Assembly: GCA_963845895.1 (NCBI GenBank)
Contig: CAWJTN010000001.1
Coordinates: forward strand, 868,001 to 932,000
Source: CAWJTN01 sp963845895
GTDB lineage: Bacteria; Patescibacteriota; Microgenomatia; UBA1406; GWC2-37-13
DNA length: 64,000 bases
Direction: 5' to 3'
The notes beneath the pieces are model-generated. The model made no database searches. It had not been told where the DNA came from and saw only the letters and a list, made by a program, of their open reading frames with translations. Below, one piece after another: positions 24,447-32,331 of the stretch. The position numbers were made by a program, and so were the translations under genes. The number at the start of each line of letters is the position of its first letter. The stretch's first letter is position 1.

Positions 24447-25742
24447 ATGAAAAAAGTCTTTCTTTTTCTATCGCTTTTTTTTCTTTTTTTTGTAACGGTT
24501 TATTCCATAAAAGCTGCCGTTATTAGTGATAAATTTACTTCTCAAGCCGACCTCATACCGAATCAGTATATCGTTGTCTTCAAAGATAATATTGGCGATT
24601 CCCAGAGCGCTACTTCTGATTTAGAAAAGAAACATGGTTTTTCTTCTGAACATGTCTATAAAAATATTTTAAAAGGCTTTTCGGCAAGGCTTTCAACTCT
24701 TGGGCTTGAAAAAATTAAAGAAGATCCTCGGGTTCGGTTTATTGCTCAAGATAGAGAAGTCAGGTATCAGGTGATTGGAGAGGCAACTCCTAGATTTACT
24801 TTTGGAAGACCAAGATTAACGCCAACTCCGCTTCCTCAAACAACTCCAGCCGGAGTTTCGCGGATTGGAATTAACAATACAAATCAAGGAGCTGGAGTCG
24901 GTGTGGCGGTGATTGACACAGGAATTGACCTCACTCATCCAGATCTAAAAGACAACATAGTTGCTAACACTACCTGCATCAGCAGAACAACGACAGGCAA
25001 CGACGACAACGGCCATGGCAGCCACGTGGCAGGAACAATTGCCGCAGAAAACAATAGCATAGGAGTTGTGGGAGTTGCGCCGCAGGCAAAACTTTTAGCT
25101 GTGAAAGTTTTAAATTCTCAGGGGTCTGGGACATGGTCTTCTGTCATCTGTGGCATTGATTGGGTGACTGTAAACGCGGCAAAATACAACATAAAGGTTG
25201 CCAATATGAGTCTGGGCGGATCGGGAAGCAGTGATAATAACTGTGGAAATAGCAACAATGATCCTCTTCATCTGGCGATCTGCAGGTCGAGAGATGCTGG
25301 TGTGACCTATGTCGTGGCGGCAGGAAATAGTGGAACTAACGCTTCGGGAATGGTACCAGCCGCATATGATGATGCGGTGATTACCGTCTCTGCCCTGGTT
25401 GATTCCGATGGTAAGGCTGGTGGATTAGGCCCTGTGACATGGTACGGTCCTGATGACACATTTGCAACCTTCTCAAATTATGGCAGTATTGTAGATCTAG
25501 GGGGCCCTGGAGTAAATATTTATTCAACCTATAAGGGTGGCGGATATGCTACCTTAAGCGGAACAAGTATGGCTACTCCTCATGTTACGGCAGCAGCAGC
25601 TCTTTATATTAAATCCAATCCAGGCTCTTCCTGGATAAAGGTGCGAGAAGGACTCAAAGCCGCTGGTGAGCTACTAAACTCGGATCACACCGATCCTTCA
25701 GGTCTTCATCCGGAGCCTGTAGTAAAAGCAAGTAGTCTTTAA
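24447..25742 (+). CDS. secreted subtilisin-like serine protease (S8)
   Basis: A 431-aa preproprotease. Signal peptide at residues 1-23, I9-type propeptide at about 38-107 (NQYIVVFKDNIGD through GFSARLSTLGLEKIKEDPRV), then the S8 domain with Asp157 (VAVIDTGIDLTHPDL), His190 (DNGHGSHVAGTIAA), oxyanion Asn294 (VVAAGNSG) and Ser374 (LSGTSMATPHV). All catalytic parts are intact, so it should mature outside the cell into an active endopeptidase for nutrition or host contact. No membrane anchor follows the domain. A TATAAT box at 24434-24439 ends 7 nt before the ATG. Confidence 0.95.
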   Translation: MKKVFLFLSLFFLFFVTVYSIKAAVISDKFTSQADLIPNQYIVVFKDNIGDSQSATSDLEKKHGFSSEHVYKNILKGFSARLSTLGLEKIKEDPRVRFIAQDREVRYQVIGEATPRFTFGRPRLTPTPLPQTTPAGVSRIGINNTNQGAGVGVAVIDTGIDLTHPDLKDNIVANTTCISRTTTGNDDNGHGSHVAGTIAAENNSIGVVGVAPQAKLLAVKVLNSQGSGTWSSVICGIDWVTVNAAKYNIKVANMSLGGSGSSDNNCGNSNNDPLHLAICRSRDAGVTYVVAAGNSGTNASGMVPAAYDDAVITVSALVDSDGKAGGLGPVTWYGPDDTFATFSNYGSIVDLGGPGVNIYSTYKGGGYATLSGTSMATPHVTAAAALYIKSNPGSSWIKVREGLKAAGELLNSDHTDPSGLHPEPVVKASSL

Positions 25743-25761
25743 AAAAAATTTCACACCCGTC

Positions 25762-25789
25762 GGGTGTCCAGGCTCAGAATTTGGAAAAA
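25762..25789. repeat. direct repeat flanking the subtilase gene, right copy
   Basis: GGGTGTCCAGGCTCAGAATT then TGGAAAAA, partner of 24333-24360. The left edge also forms a short hairpin CACCCG-CGGGTG (25755-25767), which with the following A/T tract may end transcription of the protease gene. Confidence 0.5.
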
Positions 25790-25799
25790 ATAGAGTTTT

Positions 25800-26183
25800 C
25801 TACAACAGAGATGAATCCAAAGTAAGAAGCTTCGTTTTTAATTTCTTAGCTAGATAAAGATAAGAAGCATCATAAAAACTGATTTTTCGATTCACTGCCA
25901 ATCCTAAAGTCGCTAAAAAATCCACATTTTCTTCCTTTATCTCAAAGGCAACAAAAGCTTGAAATAATTCTTGAGCTTTTTTATTATTTAATCTTTTCCG
26001 TAAAACAGCTGTCCTCAAAGCATTTCCCACTTCATAGTTTAAAAGATCGTTAGAAATAAGGACAAATTTATTATTTTTATATTCACTAAATACTTTGTCG
26101 ACCTCGAGATTTTTTTCAGACAAGAGAAAGGCTAAGGCAAAAGAAGCATCAATAACATATGTTTTTTTAAGATCTCCGGCCAT
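25800..26183 (-). CDS. PIN-domain toxin (VapC-like)
   Basis: A 127-aa PIN-domain ribonuclease. The four acidic residues that bind metal are in place: Asp12 (YVIDASFAL), Glu51 (LLNYEVGNAL), Asp105 (SFYDASYLYLA) and Asp123 (LLTLDSSLL). VapC toxins cut tRNA or rRNA when freed from their antitoxin. It overlaps the upstream antitoxin gene by 17 nt, so the pair is translationally coupled. Full length and intact. Confidence 0.9.
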   Translation of the reverse strand: MAGDLKKTYVIDASFALAFLLSEKNLEVDKVFSEYKNNKFVLISNDLLNYEVGNALRTAVLRKRLNNKKAQELFQAFVAFEIKEENVDFLATLGLAVNRKISFYDASYLYLAKKLKTKLLTLDSSLL

Positions 26184-26412
26184 AATCGATGAGTTCTTTA
26201 ATTTCAGCCGAATTAATTGCTTTAATTGTTTTTCTGATATTAATTATTTTATCAAACGCCTCTGTTTTTTTGTCATTGTTTTCTTGTATATAAACTTTAA
26301 TTACTGCTTTACGAACCAATTCACCTATAGAGGTATTGTTTTGGCGTGCCATTAGAATAAGATATTTGAAAATTTTTTCGTCAAAAAGAATATTAGTTCG
26401 TTTAGTTAACAT
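26167..26412 (-). CDS. ribbon-helix-helix antitoxin (VapB-like)
   Basis: An 81-aa protein whose N-terminus (LTKRTNILFDEKIFKYLILM then ARQNNTSIGELVRKAV) fits a CopG/RHH DNA-binding domain: one strand followed by two helices. The charged C-terminal tail (IKAINSAEIKELIDYGRR) would wrap the toxin's active site. It precedes and overlaps the PIN toxin gene. A 14-bp palindrome over its start codon (26409-26422) is a probable operator for autoregulation. Confidence 0.85.
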   Translation of the reverse strand: MLTKRTNILFDEKIFKYLILMARQNNTSIGELVRKAVIKVYIQENNDKKTEAFDKIINIRKTIKAINSAEIKELIDYGRRS

Positions 26413-26422
26413 ATATATATGT
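26409..26422. promoter_or_regulatory. palindrome at the VapB start, candidate operator
   Basis: ACATATATATATGT, a perfect 14-bp palindrome that includes the antitoxin start codon; a TATAAT box for the minus strand lies at 26433-26438. RHH antitoxins normally bind such sites to repress their own operon. The simple AT alternation means chance cannot be excluded. Confidence 0.4.
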
Positions 26423-26478
26423 ATATTACTTAATTATAAGTTAAATGTCAATAGCTGTTTTAAAAAAGGATTCGACTT

Positions 26479-26847
26479 TCATTGAAGCTCTTTTAGAATT
26501 TTTTCCACCTCTCTATCATTAATCCTGTGATATCTTCCTCGATGAGAGAGTAGGGCTCCGGAAAAGGTTTTAGGAATATGCATGAGTTCGTGGATTAAGG
26601 TTTTGATCTGTTCCCTTTGATTTAATCTGTCATAGCGTTTTGAGATCACTTCAATAATGTAGTGCGGCTCGATTCCTGCCACTTCCTTGAAAAGTTTTGC
26701 CATTCCCCAGATCCTGGCATAAGCCCGAGTTTTGGCGTCGAAGGAGCGGATACAATGGATGTTTTTAGATTTGATGTATGTAAAGTTAAGTCGTTGTATT
26801 AACGTATCGACTTTATGTTTAATATCTGGAGCTTTTTTGTAATTCAT
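26479..26847 (-). CDS. putative zinc metallopeptidase (phage-type)
   Basis: A 122-aa protein with the HExxH-like motif TLIHELMHIPKTFSG and a downstream His (LLSHRGRYHRI), the arrangement of the small phage-type putative metallopeptidase domain (PF18894 type). It has no signal peptide and probably acts in the cytoplasm. Substrate unknown. It lies downstream of a phosphoribosyltransferase gene on the same strand with 10 nt between, probably one transcript, although no functional link is obvious. Confidence 0.75.
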   Translation of the reverse strand: MNYKKAPDIKHKVDTLIQRLNFTYIKSKNIHCIRSFDAKTRAYARIWGMAKLFKEVAGIEPHYIIEVISKRYDRLNQREQIKTLIHELMHIPKTFSGALLSHRGRYHRINDREVEKILKELQ

Positions 26848-26857
26848 TGTTCCATTG

Positions 26858-27406
26858 TTACATTGTTAAATGGTTGATTTCCCAATCTTTGAAACCAACG
26901 TCTAACATTTTTTCTTTGGCTTTATTTTTGTAGATTTTTTTAAAGGCATCGTAGGTCTCCCTGACTTCGTAGGGGAAGATAATCCAGGCGTCGATCTTTT
27001 TTGACCAATAATCAGGTACGGGTTTAGTTTGTGATTTAACGTACAAGGCTAAAGTATAAATTTTTTTTAAGTGAAAATTTTTAAAGTAGGAAAGAGCTCG
27101 TTTTAATGTTTTGCCCGAGTCAGCTATTTCATCAACCAAAAGGATTGTTTTGTTGTGAAAATTGATGGAAGGAGTCTCGGTAATAAGGGCATATTTTTTT
27201 TGTTTCAAACTTTTGTAAGACTCGATTGTGATATGAGAGATGGGGATTGAAAGAAGATCTGACAAAATTCTGGCAGCCACCAAACCACCACGCGAGATCG
27301 CTACGATTTTATCAAGTTTTAGTTTATTAAGTTTTTTTGCCAACCCAAAACAGGCTTTTTGATACTCCTGCCAGGAAATTTTGTGAAATTTTGAATCGGT
27401 TGACAT
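26858..27406 (-). CDS. purine-type phosphoribosyltransferase
   Basis: A 182-aa PRTase-fold enzyme. The PRPP-binding signature ILLVDEIADSGKTL is complete, and the PPi loop AISRGGLVAARILSD is typical of xanthine/guanine (Gpt-like) enzymes. It should move a phosphoribosyl group from PRPP to a purine base for salvage, useful in cells that cannot make purines. The C-terminal segment DAWIIFPYEVRETYDAF matches Gpt-like proteins. Base specificity cannot be fixed by eye. Confidence 0.85.
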   Translation of the reverse strand: MSTDSKFHKISWQEYQKACFGLAKKLNKLKLDKIVAISRGGLVAARILSDLLSIPISHITIESYKSLKQKKYALITETPSINFHNKTILLVDEIADSGKTLKRALSYFKNFHLKKIYTLALYVKSQTKPVPDYWSKKIDAWIIFPYEVRETYDAFKKIYKNKAKEKMLDVGFKDWEINHLTM

Positions 27407-27455
27407 CTTTCAATTATAGATAATATTTTAAAAATGTGTTAGATTTGTGGTAATA

Positions 27456-29117
27456 ATGAAAAAATTTCTTCTTTTATTCTTGATCATTCTGTATTTCGTT
27501 CATCCTGTTTTTGCTCAATCCGGCGAGCATATTCAGAGTTTTAACAGCCAAATTACGGTCAATAAAGACGGTACAATCAATGTCAAAGAGACAATTGTCT
27601 ATGATTTTGGCAGTCTTTCAAGACACGGAATTTATAGATATATACCTTATATTAAAAACATCAATGGCAAGCGTTATAAGATGGATATTAAGGTAATTTC
27701 GGTAAAAGACGAAAATGGTCAGAATTATAACTATCAGTTGATTGATAGCAATAATCAAACCGAAATAAAAATTGGAGACGCAAACAAAACTATCACAGGA
27801 GTTCATACATATGTGATTGAATATTCAGTTTCAGGAGCATTAGGATATTTTTCCGATCATGACGAGATCTACTGGAATGCTACAGGGAACGATTGGATCG
27901 TCCCGATAGCCTCTTCCACCTCGGAGGTGGAACTGCCTGATGGGATAAGCAAAAGTGATATCAAAACAAATTGTTTCACTGGAAATGTTGGAAGCAGCGA
28001 ACAAAGTTGTACGGCAAAAGTTGATGGAAATAATGTCACTTTTAATTCAAACGGATCGTTGAATTCAAGCCAAGGAATGACTGTCGCGGTTTCATTTCCA
28101 AAAAATATCGTTGCTGTTTTACAGCCAAAACCGTATGTAACTTTCTGGGAAACTATTTATGGGAAGATAACCATTGCTTTAATTATCCTTGCAGCAATTT
28201 TTTGGTACATAATCTATCCGATAAAAATAATTTACAAATGGATTAAGTCAGGGAGAGACCCAAAAGCTCCAACCGGTCCAGTTCAGGCATGGTATGATCC
28301 TCCCAAGCTAAAGACAGGAAGATTTTTGAGTCCAGAGGAGACGGGCAGTTTGGTTGACGAAACAGTAGATTTGCAGGATCTATCGGGTATGATTGTCTAT
28401 CTTGCTCAAAAAGGTTTTATAAAAATAGTTGAGAAAGAGAAGGATGACTTTTACTTTGAAAAAACCAAAGAGTTCAGTGGTGATGATAATCTAACTTCTT
28501 ATGAAAAAGAGTTTTTAAATCAAATTTTTGTCGATAAAGATGAAGTTCAACTTAAAAAAAATAAAATGTATGAGGCGGTTGATCATGTAAAAAAATTAAT
28601 TTACGATCAGTTGGTCAAAGACGGACTTTTCCCTCAAAATCCCAATAGTATAAGGACATTCTATTCTGTCGTCGGAGGAATGGCTCTTTTTATGTTAAAT
28701 CTTGAGTTGGTATTGGCTGCTTTCATTTTTGGCCGTAATCTCCCTAGAAAGACAGTTGACGGAGTTGAGGCGGCAAATGAGGCGAAATCACTTAAAAACT
28801 TTCTTTCTTCCCAGGAGAGACAGCTTGAGTTTCAGGCAAAAAACCAGATGATGTTCGAAAAACTTCTTCCATATGCAATTGTTTTTGGAGTGGAGAAAAT
28901 CTGGGCAGAGAGGTTTAAAGATATTGATATGAAGCCGCCAGATTGGTACCAAGGTTATGGTGGGGGACAATTCAACAGCGTTTATCTAGCCAGCAGTTTA
29001 AACTCTTCATTCTCAAGTTTTCAGTCCGCAGCTACTCCGCCTTCATCCAGCGGCTCTGGTTTTTCAGGTGGATTTTCAGGGGGTGGGGGAGGCGGCGGCG
29101 GAGGTGGATCGTGGTAG
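27456..29117 (+). CDS. DUF2207 membrane protein
   Basis: A 553-aa protein with a signal peptide (residues 1-20, LFLIILYFVHPVFAQ), an extracytoplasmic DUF2207 beta domain (about 25-215; VNKDGTINVKETIVYDFG is characteristic), a membrane segment near 235-252, a cytoplasmic middle domain, a second hydrophobic stretch near 400-420 and a Gly-rich tail (GGFSGGGGGGGGGGSW). DUF2207 proteins are widespread in small-genome and Gram-positive lineages; function unknown. The ATG at 27456 is chosen over GTG 27447 because it starts a standard signal peptide. Confidence 0.85.
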   Translation: MKKFLLLFLIILYFVHPVFAQSGEHIQSFNSQITVNKDGTINVKETIVYDFGSLSRHGIYRYIPYIKNINGKRYKMDIKVISVKDENGQNYNYQLIDSNNQTEIKIGDANKTITGVHTYVIEYSVSGALGYFSDHDEIYWNATGNDWIVPIASSTSEVELPDGISKSDIKTNCFTGNVGSSEQSCTAKVDGNNVTFNSNGSLNSSQGMTVAVSFPKNIVAVLQPKPYVTFWETIYGKITIALIILAAIFWYIIYPIKIIYKWIKSGRDPKAPTGPVQAWYDPPKLKTGRFLSPEETGSLVDETVDLQDLSGMIVYLAQKGFIKIVEKEKDDFYFEKTKEFSGDDNLTSYEKEFLNQIFVDKDEVQLKKNKMYEAVDHVKKLIYDQLVKDGLFPQNPNSIRTFYSVVGGMALFMLNLELVLAAFIFGRNLPRKTVDGVEAANEAKSLKNFLSSQERQLEFQAKNQMMFEKLLPYAIVFGVEKIWAERFKDIDMKPPDWYQGYGGGQFNSVYLASSLNSSFSSFQSAATPPSSSGSGFSGGFSGGGGGGGGGGSW

Positions 29118-29187
29118 CCCTCCTTCGTTGAAACTCTAATCTTCGTCCCTCAGAAAGAGTTTCTAATAGAGGCGGTATAATATCTAC

Positions 29188-29706
29188 ATGGAAAAGACAA
29201 TTATCTATTTTGACGACTTTCTTGGCTTTAGGACAAGAGTTGAATTTCTTACACTTGATTTTTTGAAACGAGAATTAAAACTTCGAAATACAGAAATATT
29301 AGGATTTGATTCTCTCGAACCAGCTGAGAAATACGTTAAAGACTTAAATAATCACCCTAATTTATTTATTTGCGATCACCATATCCATTACAGGGATCAA
29401 TCTATTTATGGTGCTGAGCGTGGTTCATATATGTATCCTACAGGCGATAGATGGATGTCAGAGGTACATAGCCTTCGTCCAGATTTAAAAAATGTTCCAA
29501 TAATTATTTATACGGACGATCCGGAAGAAGCAGTATATCGATGGACCTGTTCAATGAACCCTGTTGCCTTTAAAGCTTGTGTTGCTAAATATAATTATGA
29601 AGGACCAAAAGGAAAAAGACTTCAACCATGGGAAATTTTGTTGCGGGAAATTTTTAAAACACCCCCTTTTATTGAAGGTAATCCGAGAAAAGAATCACTT
29701 ATATAA
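29188..29706 (+). CDS. receiver-like domain protein
   Basis: A 172-aa protein with a CheY-like outline: acidic pair Asp9-Asp10 (IIYFDDF), a strand ending in Asp63 (NLFICDHHIHYRD) and a strand with a Thr-Asp end (VPIIIYTDDPEEAV). The histidines after Asp63 and the long insert before the next strand are unlike ordinary receivers, so it may be a receiver-derived sensor rather than a phosphorylated regulator. A TATAAT box at 29176-29181 ends 6 nt before the ATG. No kinase is nearby. Confidence 0.6.
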   Translation: MEKTIIYFDDFLGFRTRVEFLTLDFLKRELKLRNTEILGFDSLEPAEKYVKDLNNHPNLFICDHHIHYRDQSIYGAERGSYMYPTGDRWMSEVHSLRPDLKNVPIIIYTDDPEEAVYRWTCSMNPVAFKACVAKYNYEGPKGKRLQPWEILLREIFKTPPFIEGNPRKESLI

Positions 29707-29763
29707 TTAGAATTGGCCAAACTCTTTTGCTAAAAGAGCTTCTTTAAGTTATAATTTAGAGCT

Positions 29764-30702
29764 ATGGGAAGAGAAGTTACAGGGATATCACCACAAATAA
29801 CAAAGCTTTTTTTTACTGATTCTGACTTAAAAAAATATTTTGTGATACCGTTAGCATTAAGCTTAGAAGTTGTTGAACTTTCAGGTTGTGGAAACTCACC
29901 AATGGTTTCGACCACTATTCAAAAAATAGAACCAGGCTTTAAGGGTAAGATTCCTTTAGTAAATGAAAAAGGTGTTTTTCCTGTGCCGACAGGTACACTA
30001 AAAATTACAGATTCATCTCACGTGGGACTTAATTTGAACTCTTTAAAAGCTACTGAAGACGGTACGAATTCACCAAGATGGCATTTTTTGCAAATTAATA
30101 AACAGACAGGTATGGAGACTCATGTCTATGTCGATCGCAACTTCTTAAAATGGGATTCTGCACACAAACTTATTGTTGATTCAAATATCATGTTTTTTGA
30201 ATGGATTGGTAAACCAGGAGTCACCAAAGAAACTAATATGGAAGCAATTGAGAAGAGCAATTTTGGGGGGAGTGATGTTGTTGTTGAAACAACTATAACC
30301 CCCGATCGCTTAGGACCTAATTTACCGATAGGAATACTCTATAAAATAGGGGAGAGGGATATTATTTTTTACGGTCCTGGTCCTCTACATACATTCCAAG
30401 TTATTTCTTCGCCTGACCAGACAGACTCTGTCGTAGTGCTGGCAAAAGGCCAGCATGATGATGAAATACAGGCTTTATTAAAGACAGAACGTGAAGCTTT
30501 GCTAAAAGCCACAGAGGAAAGCCAGACAGTTGGACAAATTCTGGTGAGTCTTTCTCCTACTCCTGAAGCAAAAATTACCCCCCCAGAAAACACAGGATTT
30601 CCTGCATCAAACTTGCTTTTGCCAGCAGGAGTAATTATATCTTTAGGTTTAGCTTCAGCTTTAAAATATAGAGAAAAACTAATCACACTTTTAAAAAGAT
30701 AA
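29764..30702 (+). CDS. membrane-anchored surface protein
   Basis: A 312-aa protein of unknown family. The N-terminus has a moderately hydrophobic stretch (YFVIPLALSLEVVELSGCGN) with a lipobox-like LSGC, so it may be a lipoprotein, although the segment is unusually far in. The body is beta-rich. The C-terminus has a Pro-rich linker (LSPTPEAKITPPENTG), a membrane helix (LLLPAGVIISLGLASAL) and a basic tail. A TATAAT box at 29750-29755 ends 8 nt before the ATG. tRNA-Arg lies 24 nt downstream. Confidence 0.6.
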   Translation: MGREVTGISPQITKLFFTDSDLKKYFVIPLALSLEVVELSGCGNSPMVSTTIQKIEPGFKGKIPLVNEKGVFPVPTGTLKITDSSHVGLNLNSLKATEDGTNSPRWHFLQINKQTGMETHVYVDRNFLKWDSAHKLIVDSNIMFFEWIGKPGVTKETNMEAIEKSNFGGSDVVVETTITPDRLGPNLPIGILYKIGERDIIFYGPGPLHTFQVISSPDQTDSVVVLAKGQHDDEIQALLKTEREALLKATEESQTVGQILVSLSPTPEAKITPPENTGFPASNLLLPAGVIISLGLASALKYREKLITLLKR

Positions 30703-30726
30703 TTGATAAAATATATTTATAATTCA

Positions 30727-30799
30727 GCACCCATAGCTTAATTGGATAGAGCAGAGGCTTGCGGAGCCTCTGATCCCCGTTCAATTCGGGGTGGGTGCA
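30727..30799 (+). tRNA. tRNA-Arg (GCG)
   Basis: Acceptor GCACCCA 30727-30733 with TGGGTGC 30792-30798, discriminator A. The anticodon stem GAGGC/GCCTC closes the loop TTGCGGA, giving anticodon GCG. The T arm is CCCCG-TTCAATT-CGGGG. CCA is not encoded. Bacteria usually read CGN codons with an A34 (inosine) tRNA, so an encoded GCG anticodon is uncommon. Confidence 0.9.
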
Positions 30800-30863
30800 C
30801 AAGATGAAATACATTAGGCTTCTTCGTCTAGTATCTAACACCTCATGTGGGAGTAAAATTATG

Positions 30864-31619
30864 TTACCAAAGTCCTTTGATCTGAACAGGAAAGATAAAA
30901 GGATTGGGACTACGATCGGTAAGTGCTTGCCAGATACCATCTGGGCTTAGAGCGGTAAATCTTGCATGATGAAGTTGAAAATCAATATTCCCAATAGATC
31001 CTTTAGTCACCTGTTCAATTGGATCAAAGTCAAATTTAAAACCTGCGTCTTGACATATTTTGCCTAGCAAGTCTTCAGTCAAAATCAATTCATTTCCCAT
31101 TGGTCTCCCTATGGTTGCTTTAATTTCCTCATTAGATCGGCGGACCCAGACTCTGCTATCAGCATTTTTGGGTACTATTTTTTCAGCTCTTAATTTATCT
31201 ATATAGTCTCTTTTCAATACCATAAAGACTTGTTGAGAATTAACCCATTTACCTTCTTTGGAAAGAACTGCGTTACTTGATACAGTGATATGGGTAATGT
31301 AGTCTGACGATTGAAATATATTTAATTCATTTGATAAATCACTATTATTTAAATTAACCTCAATTTCAAATCCTTCTCGTGGATTAGTATATTTTTGAGT
31401 TAATAAAAGAGGTTTAAAAACTATAGCTCTAGGACGAGCCGCATTGTAGAAATCTATTAAATTATTCACGCCCTTTGGTGTTATGTATCCGCATGAGACA
31501 TTCTTTATATTAAGTTGTTCATGTAGGCTTCTTTTTCTTAGATATTGTTGATCAAGAAATGTTGTCCATTGTTCAAAAGAGGGGAAAAGTTTAGTAGGAT
31601 TTAATATTCTTTCAGACAT
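30864..31619 (-). CDS. protein of unknown function
   Basis: A 251-aa soluble protein (SERILNPTKLFPSFEQWTTF at the N-terminus). The middle has strands with charged ends (GFEIEVNLNNSDLSNELNIF, YITHITVSSNAVLS) and the C-terminus has DFQLHHARFTALSPDG. No signal peptide, membrane segment or catalytic motif is seen and no family is recognised. It is a single-gene unit between tRNA-Arg and the GIY-YIG gene. Confidence 0.6.
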   Translation of the reverse strand: MSERILNPTKLFPSFEQWTTFLDQQYLRKRSLHEQLNIKNVSCGYITPKGVNNLIDFYNAARPRAIVFKPLLLTQKYTNPREGFEIEVNLNNSDLSNELNIFQSSDYITHITVSSNAVLSKEGKWVNSQQVFMVLKRDYIDKLRAEKIVPKNADSRVWVRRSNEEIKATIGRPMGNELILTEDLLGKICQDAGFKFDFDPIEQVTKGSIGNIDFQLHHARFTALSPDGIWQALTDRSPNPFIFPVQIKGLW

Positions 31620-31735
31620 GTAGATGAATTATAGCATATGAACAATAAAAATCAACTATTACCCAGATGTGAACTAAAAAAGGAGTTGGCAGGTACTAGC
31701 TGATGATTTCCGAATGGCTAATTAATTTTAAATAA

Positions 31736-31990
31736 TTAAGTGTTTAAGGAATTTTCTAACATTCTATGAATTCTTCTCCATCCTGCTGTTGTTTTAAAAT
31801 ATTTTTCACAATTAATACAGTCTTTTTCTGATTTAAAAGCAGAATAAAAAATTAATTCATATGGAGTATTAGCTTTTGTTGCACTATTTAAGTTTGAATT
31901 ATGCGCTTTTATTCTTTTCTTTAAATCTTTAGTTTGACCTAAATATAACTTACGATTTTTTAGGCTTCTTAAAATGTAAAAGTAATACAT
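31736..31990 (-). CDS. small GIY-YIG endonuclease
   Basis: An 84-aa single-domain nuclease. The GIY-YIG half reads YYFYILRSLKNRKLYLGQTK, followed by the conserved Arg (LKKRIKAHN) and a C-terminal EKYFKTTAGWRRI. The open frame extends upstream into the tRNA region, but the ATG at 31990 is the natural start. Small GIY-YIG proteins of this UPF0213-like type are common in this lineage, often right behind tRNA genes, as here. It may be a mobile gene or a DNA repair factor. Confidence 0.85.
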   Translation of the reverse strand: MYYFYILRSLKNRKLYLGQTKDLKKRIKAHNSNLNSATKANTPYELIFYSAFKSEKDCINCEKYFKTTAGWRRIHRMLENSLNT

Positions 31991-32000
31991 TTTATGGCAT

Positions 32001-32027
32001 GCCACGTTCAGTTTACATGAACGTGGC
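32001..32027. other. hairpin abutting the split tRNA 3' end
   Basis: GCCACGTTCA (32001-32010) and TGAACGTGGC (32018-32027) form a perfect 10-bp stem with a 7-nt loop. One arm contains the discriminator and CCA of the outer tRNA-Trp on the minus strand. It lies between that tRNA and the GIY-YIG gene and could be a 3' processing or terminator signal, though no U-tract follows. Confidence 0.55.
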
Positions 32028-32249
32028 AGGGATGGAGGGAATCGAACCCCCATCAGAGGTTTTGTCCCAGAACTATGTTGCAAATTTTTGCAGGGGCTGG
32101 AAGAATCGAACTTCCAACCGCGGTTTTGGAGACCGCTATTATACCATTTAACTAAGCCCCTATTTTTAAAATTTGCTTACAAGTTCGGGATCCCGTCCCG
32201 CTTAGCGGGACTGGGAGAGACCCCAATTCTACCATTGAACTACACCCCT
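32024..32249 (-). tRNA. split tRNA-Trp (CCA) interrupted in the anticodon by a 152-nt insert
   Basis: On the minus strand the 5' half (32249-32217) gives acceptor AGGGGTG, D arm and anticodon 5' strand GGGGT with CTC. The 3' half (32064-32027) starts CAAA-ACCTC and gives the T arm GGGGG-TTCGATT-CCCTC and acceptor CATCCCT, with G73 and encoded CCA (32026-32024). Joined, all stems pair (acceptor 7/7 with one G-U, anticodon 5/5 with one G-U) and the loop CTCCAAA reads CCA. The insert (32065-32216) lies between anticodon bases 34 and 35, has TCCCAG...CTGGGA ends and contains a whole second tRNA-Trp. Functional only if spliced. Confidence 0.75.
32091..32161 (-). tRNA. tRNA-Trp (CCA), nested inside the split tRNA-Trp
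   Basis: Acceptor AGGGGCT (from 32161) with AGCCCCT, discriminator G (opposite C32091). The anticodon stem GCGGT/ACCGC closes loop CTCCAAA, anticodon CCA. The T arm is complete. CCA is not encoded. It is flanked by an imperfect inverted repeat (GCAAATTTT on the 5' side, AAAATTTGC on the 3' side). It is similar to the outer split tRNA-Trp and is probably the working copy. Confidence 0.92.
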
Positions 32250-32331
32250 TTAATAACTACATTTTACCAAAAAGAGTTTGAATTAGCATTTATCTTGAAT
32301 TTTTTAAATAATGGATTATTATTAAATTATT

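Noticed and set aside
32065..32216. Group I or archaeal-type intron in the split tRNA-Trp
   Set aside because: The insert is too short for a group I core once the inner tRNA is removed, the 5' exon does not end in U at the junction, and no 3-nt-bulge/4-bp-helix/3-nt-bulge motif is seen. The true nature stays open.
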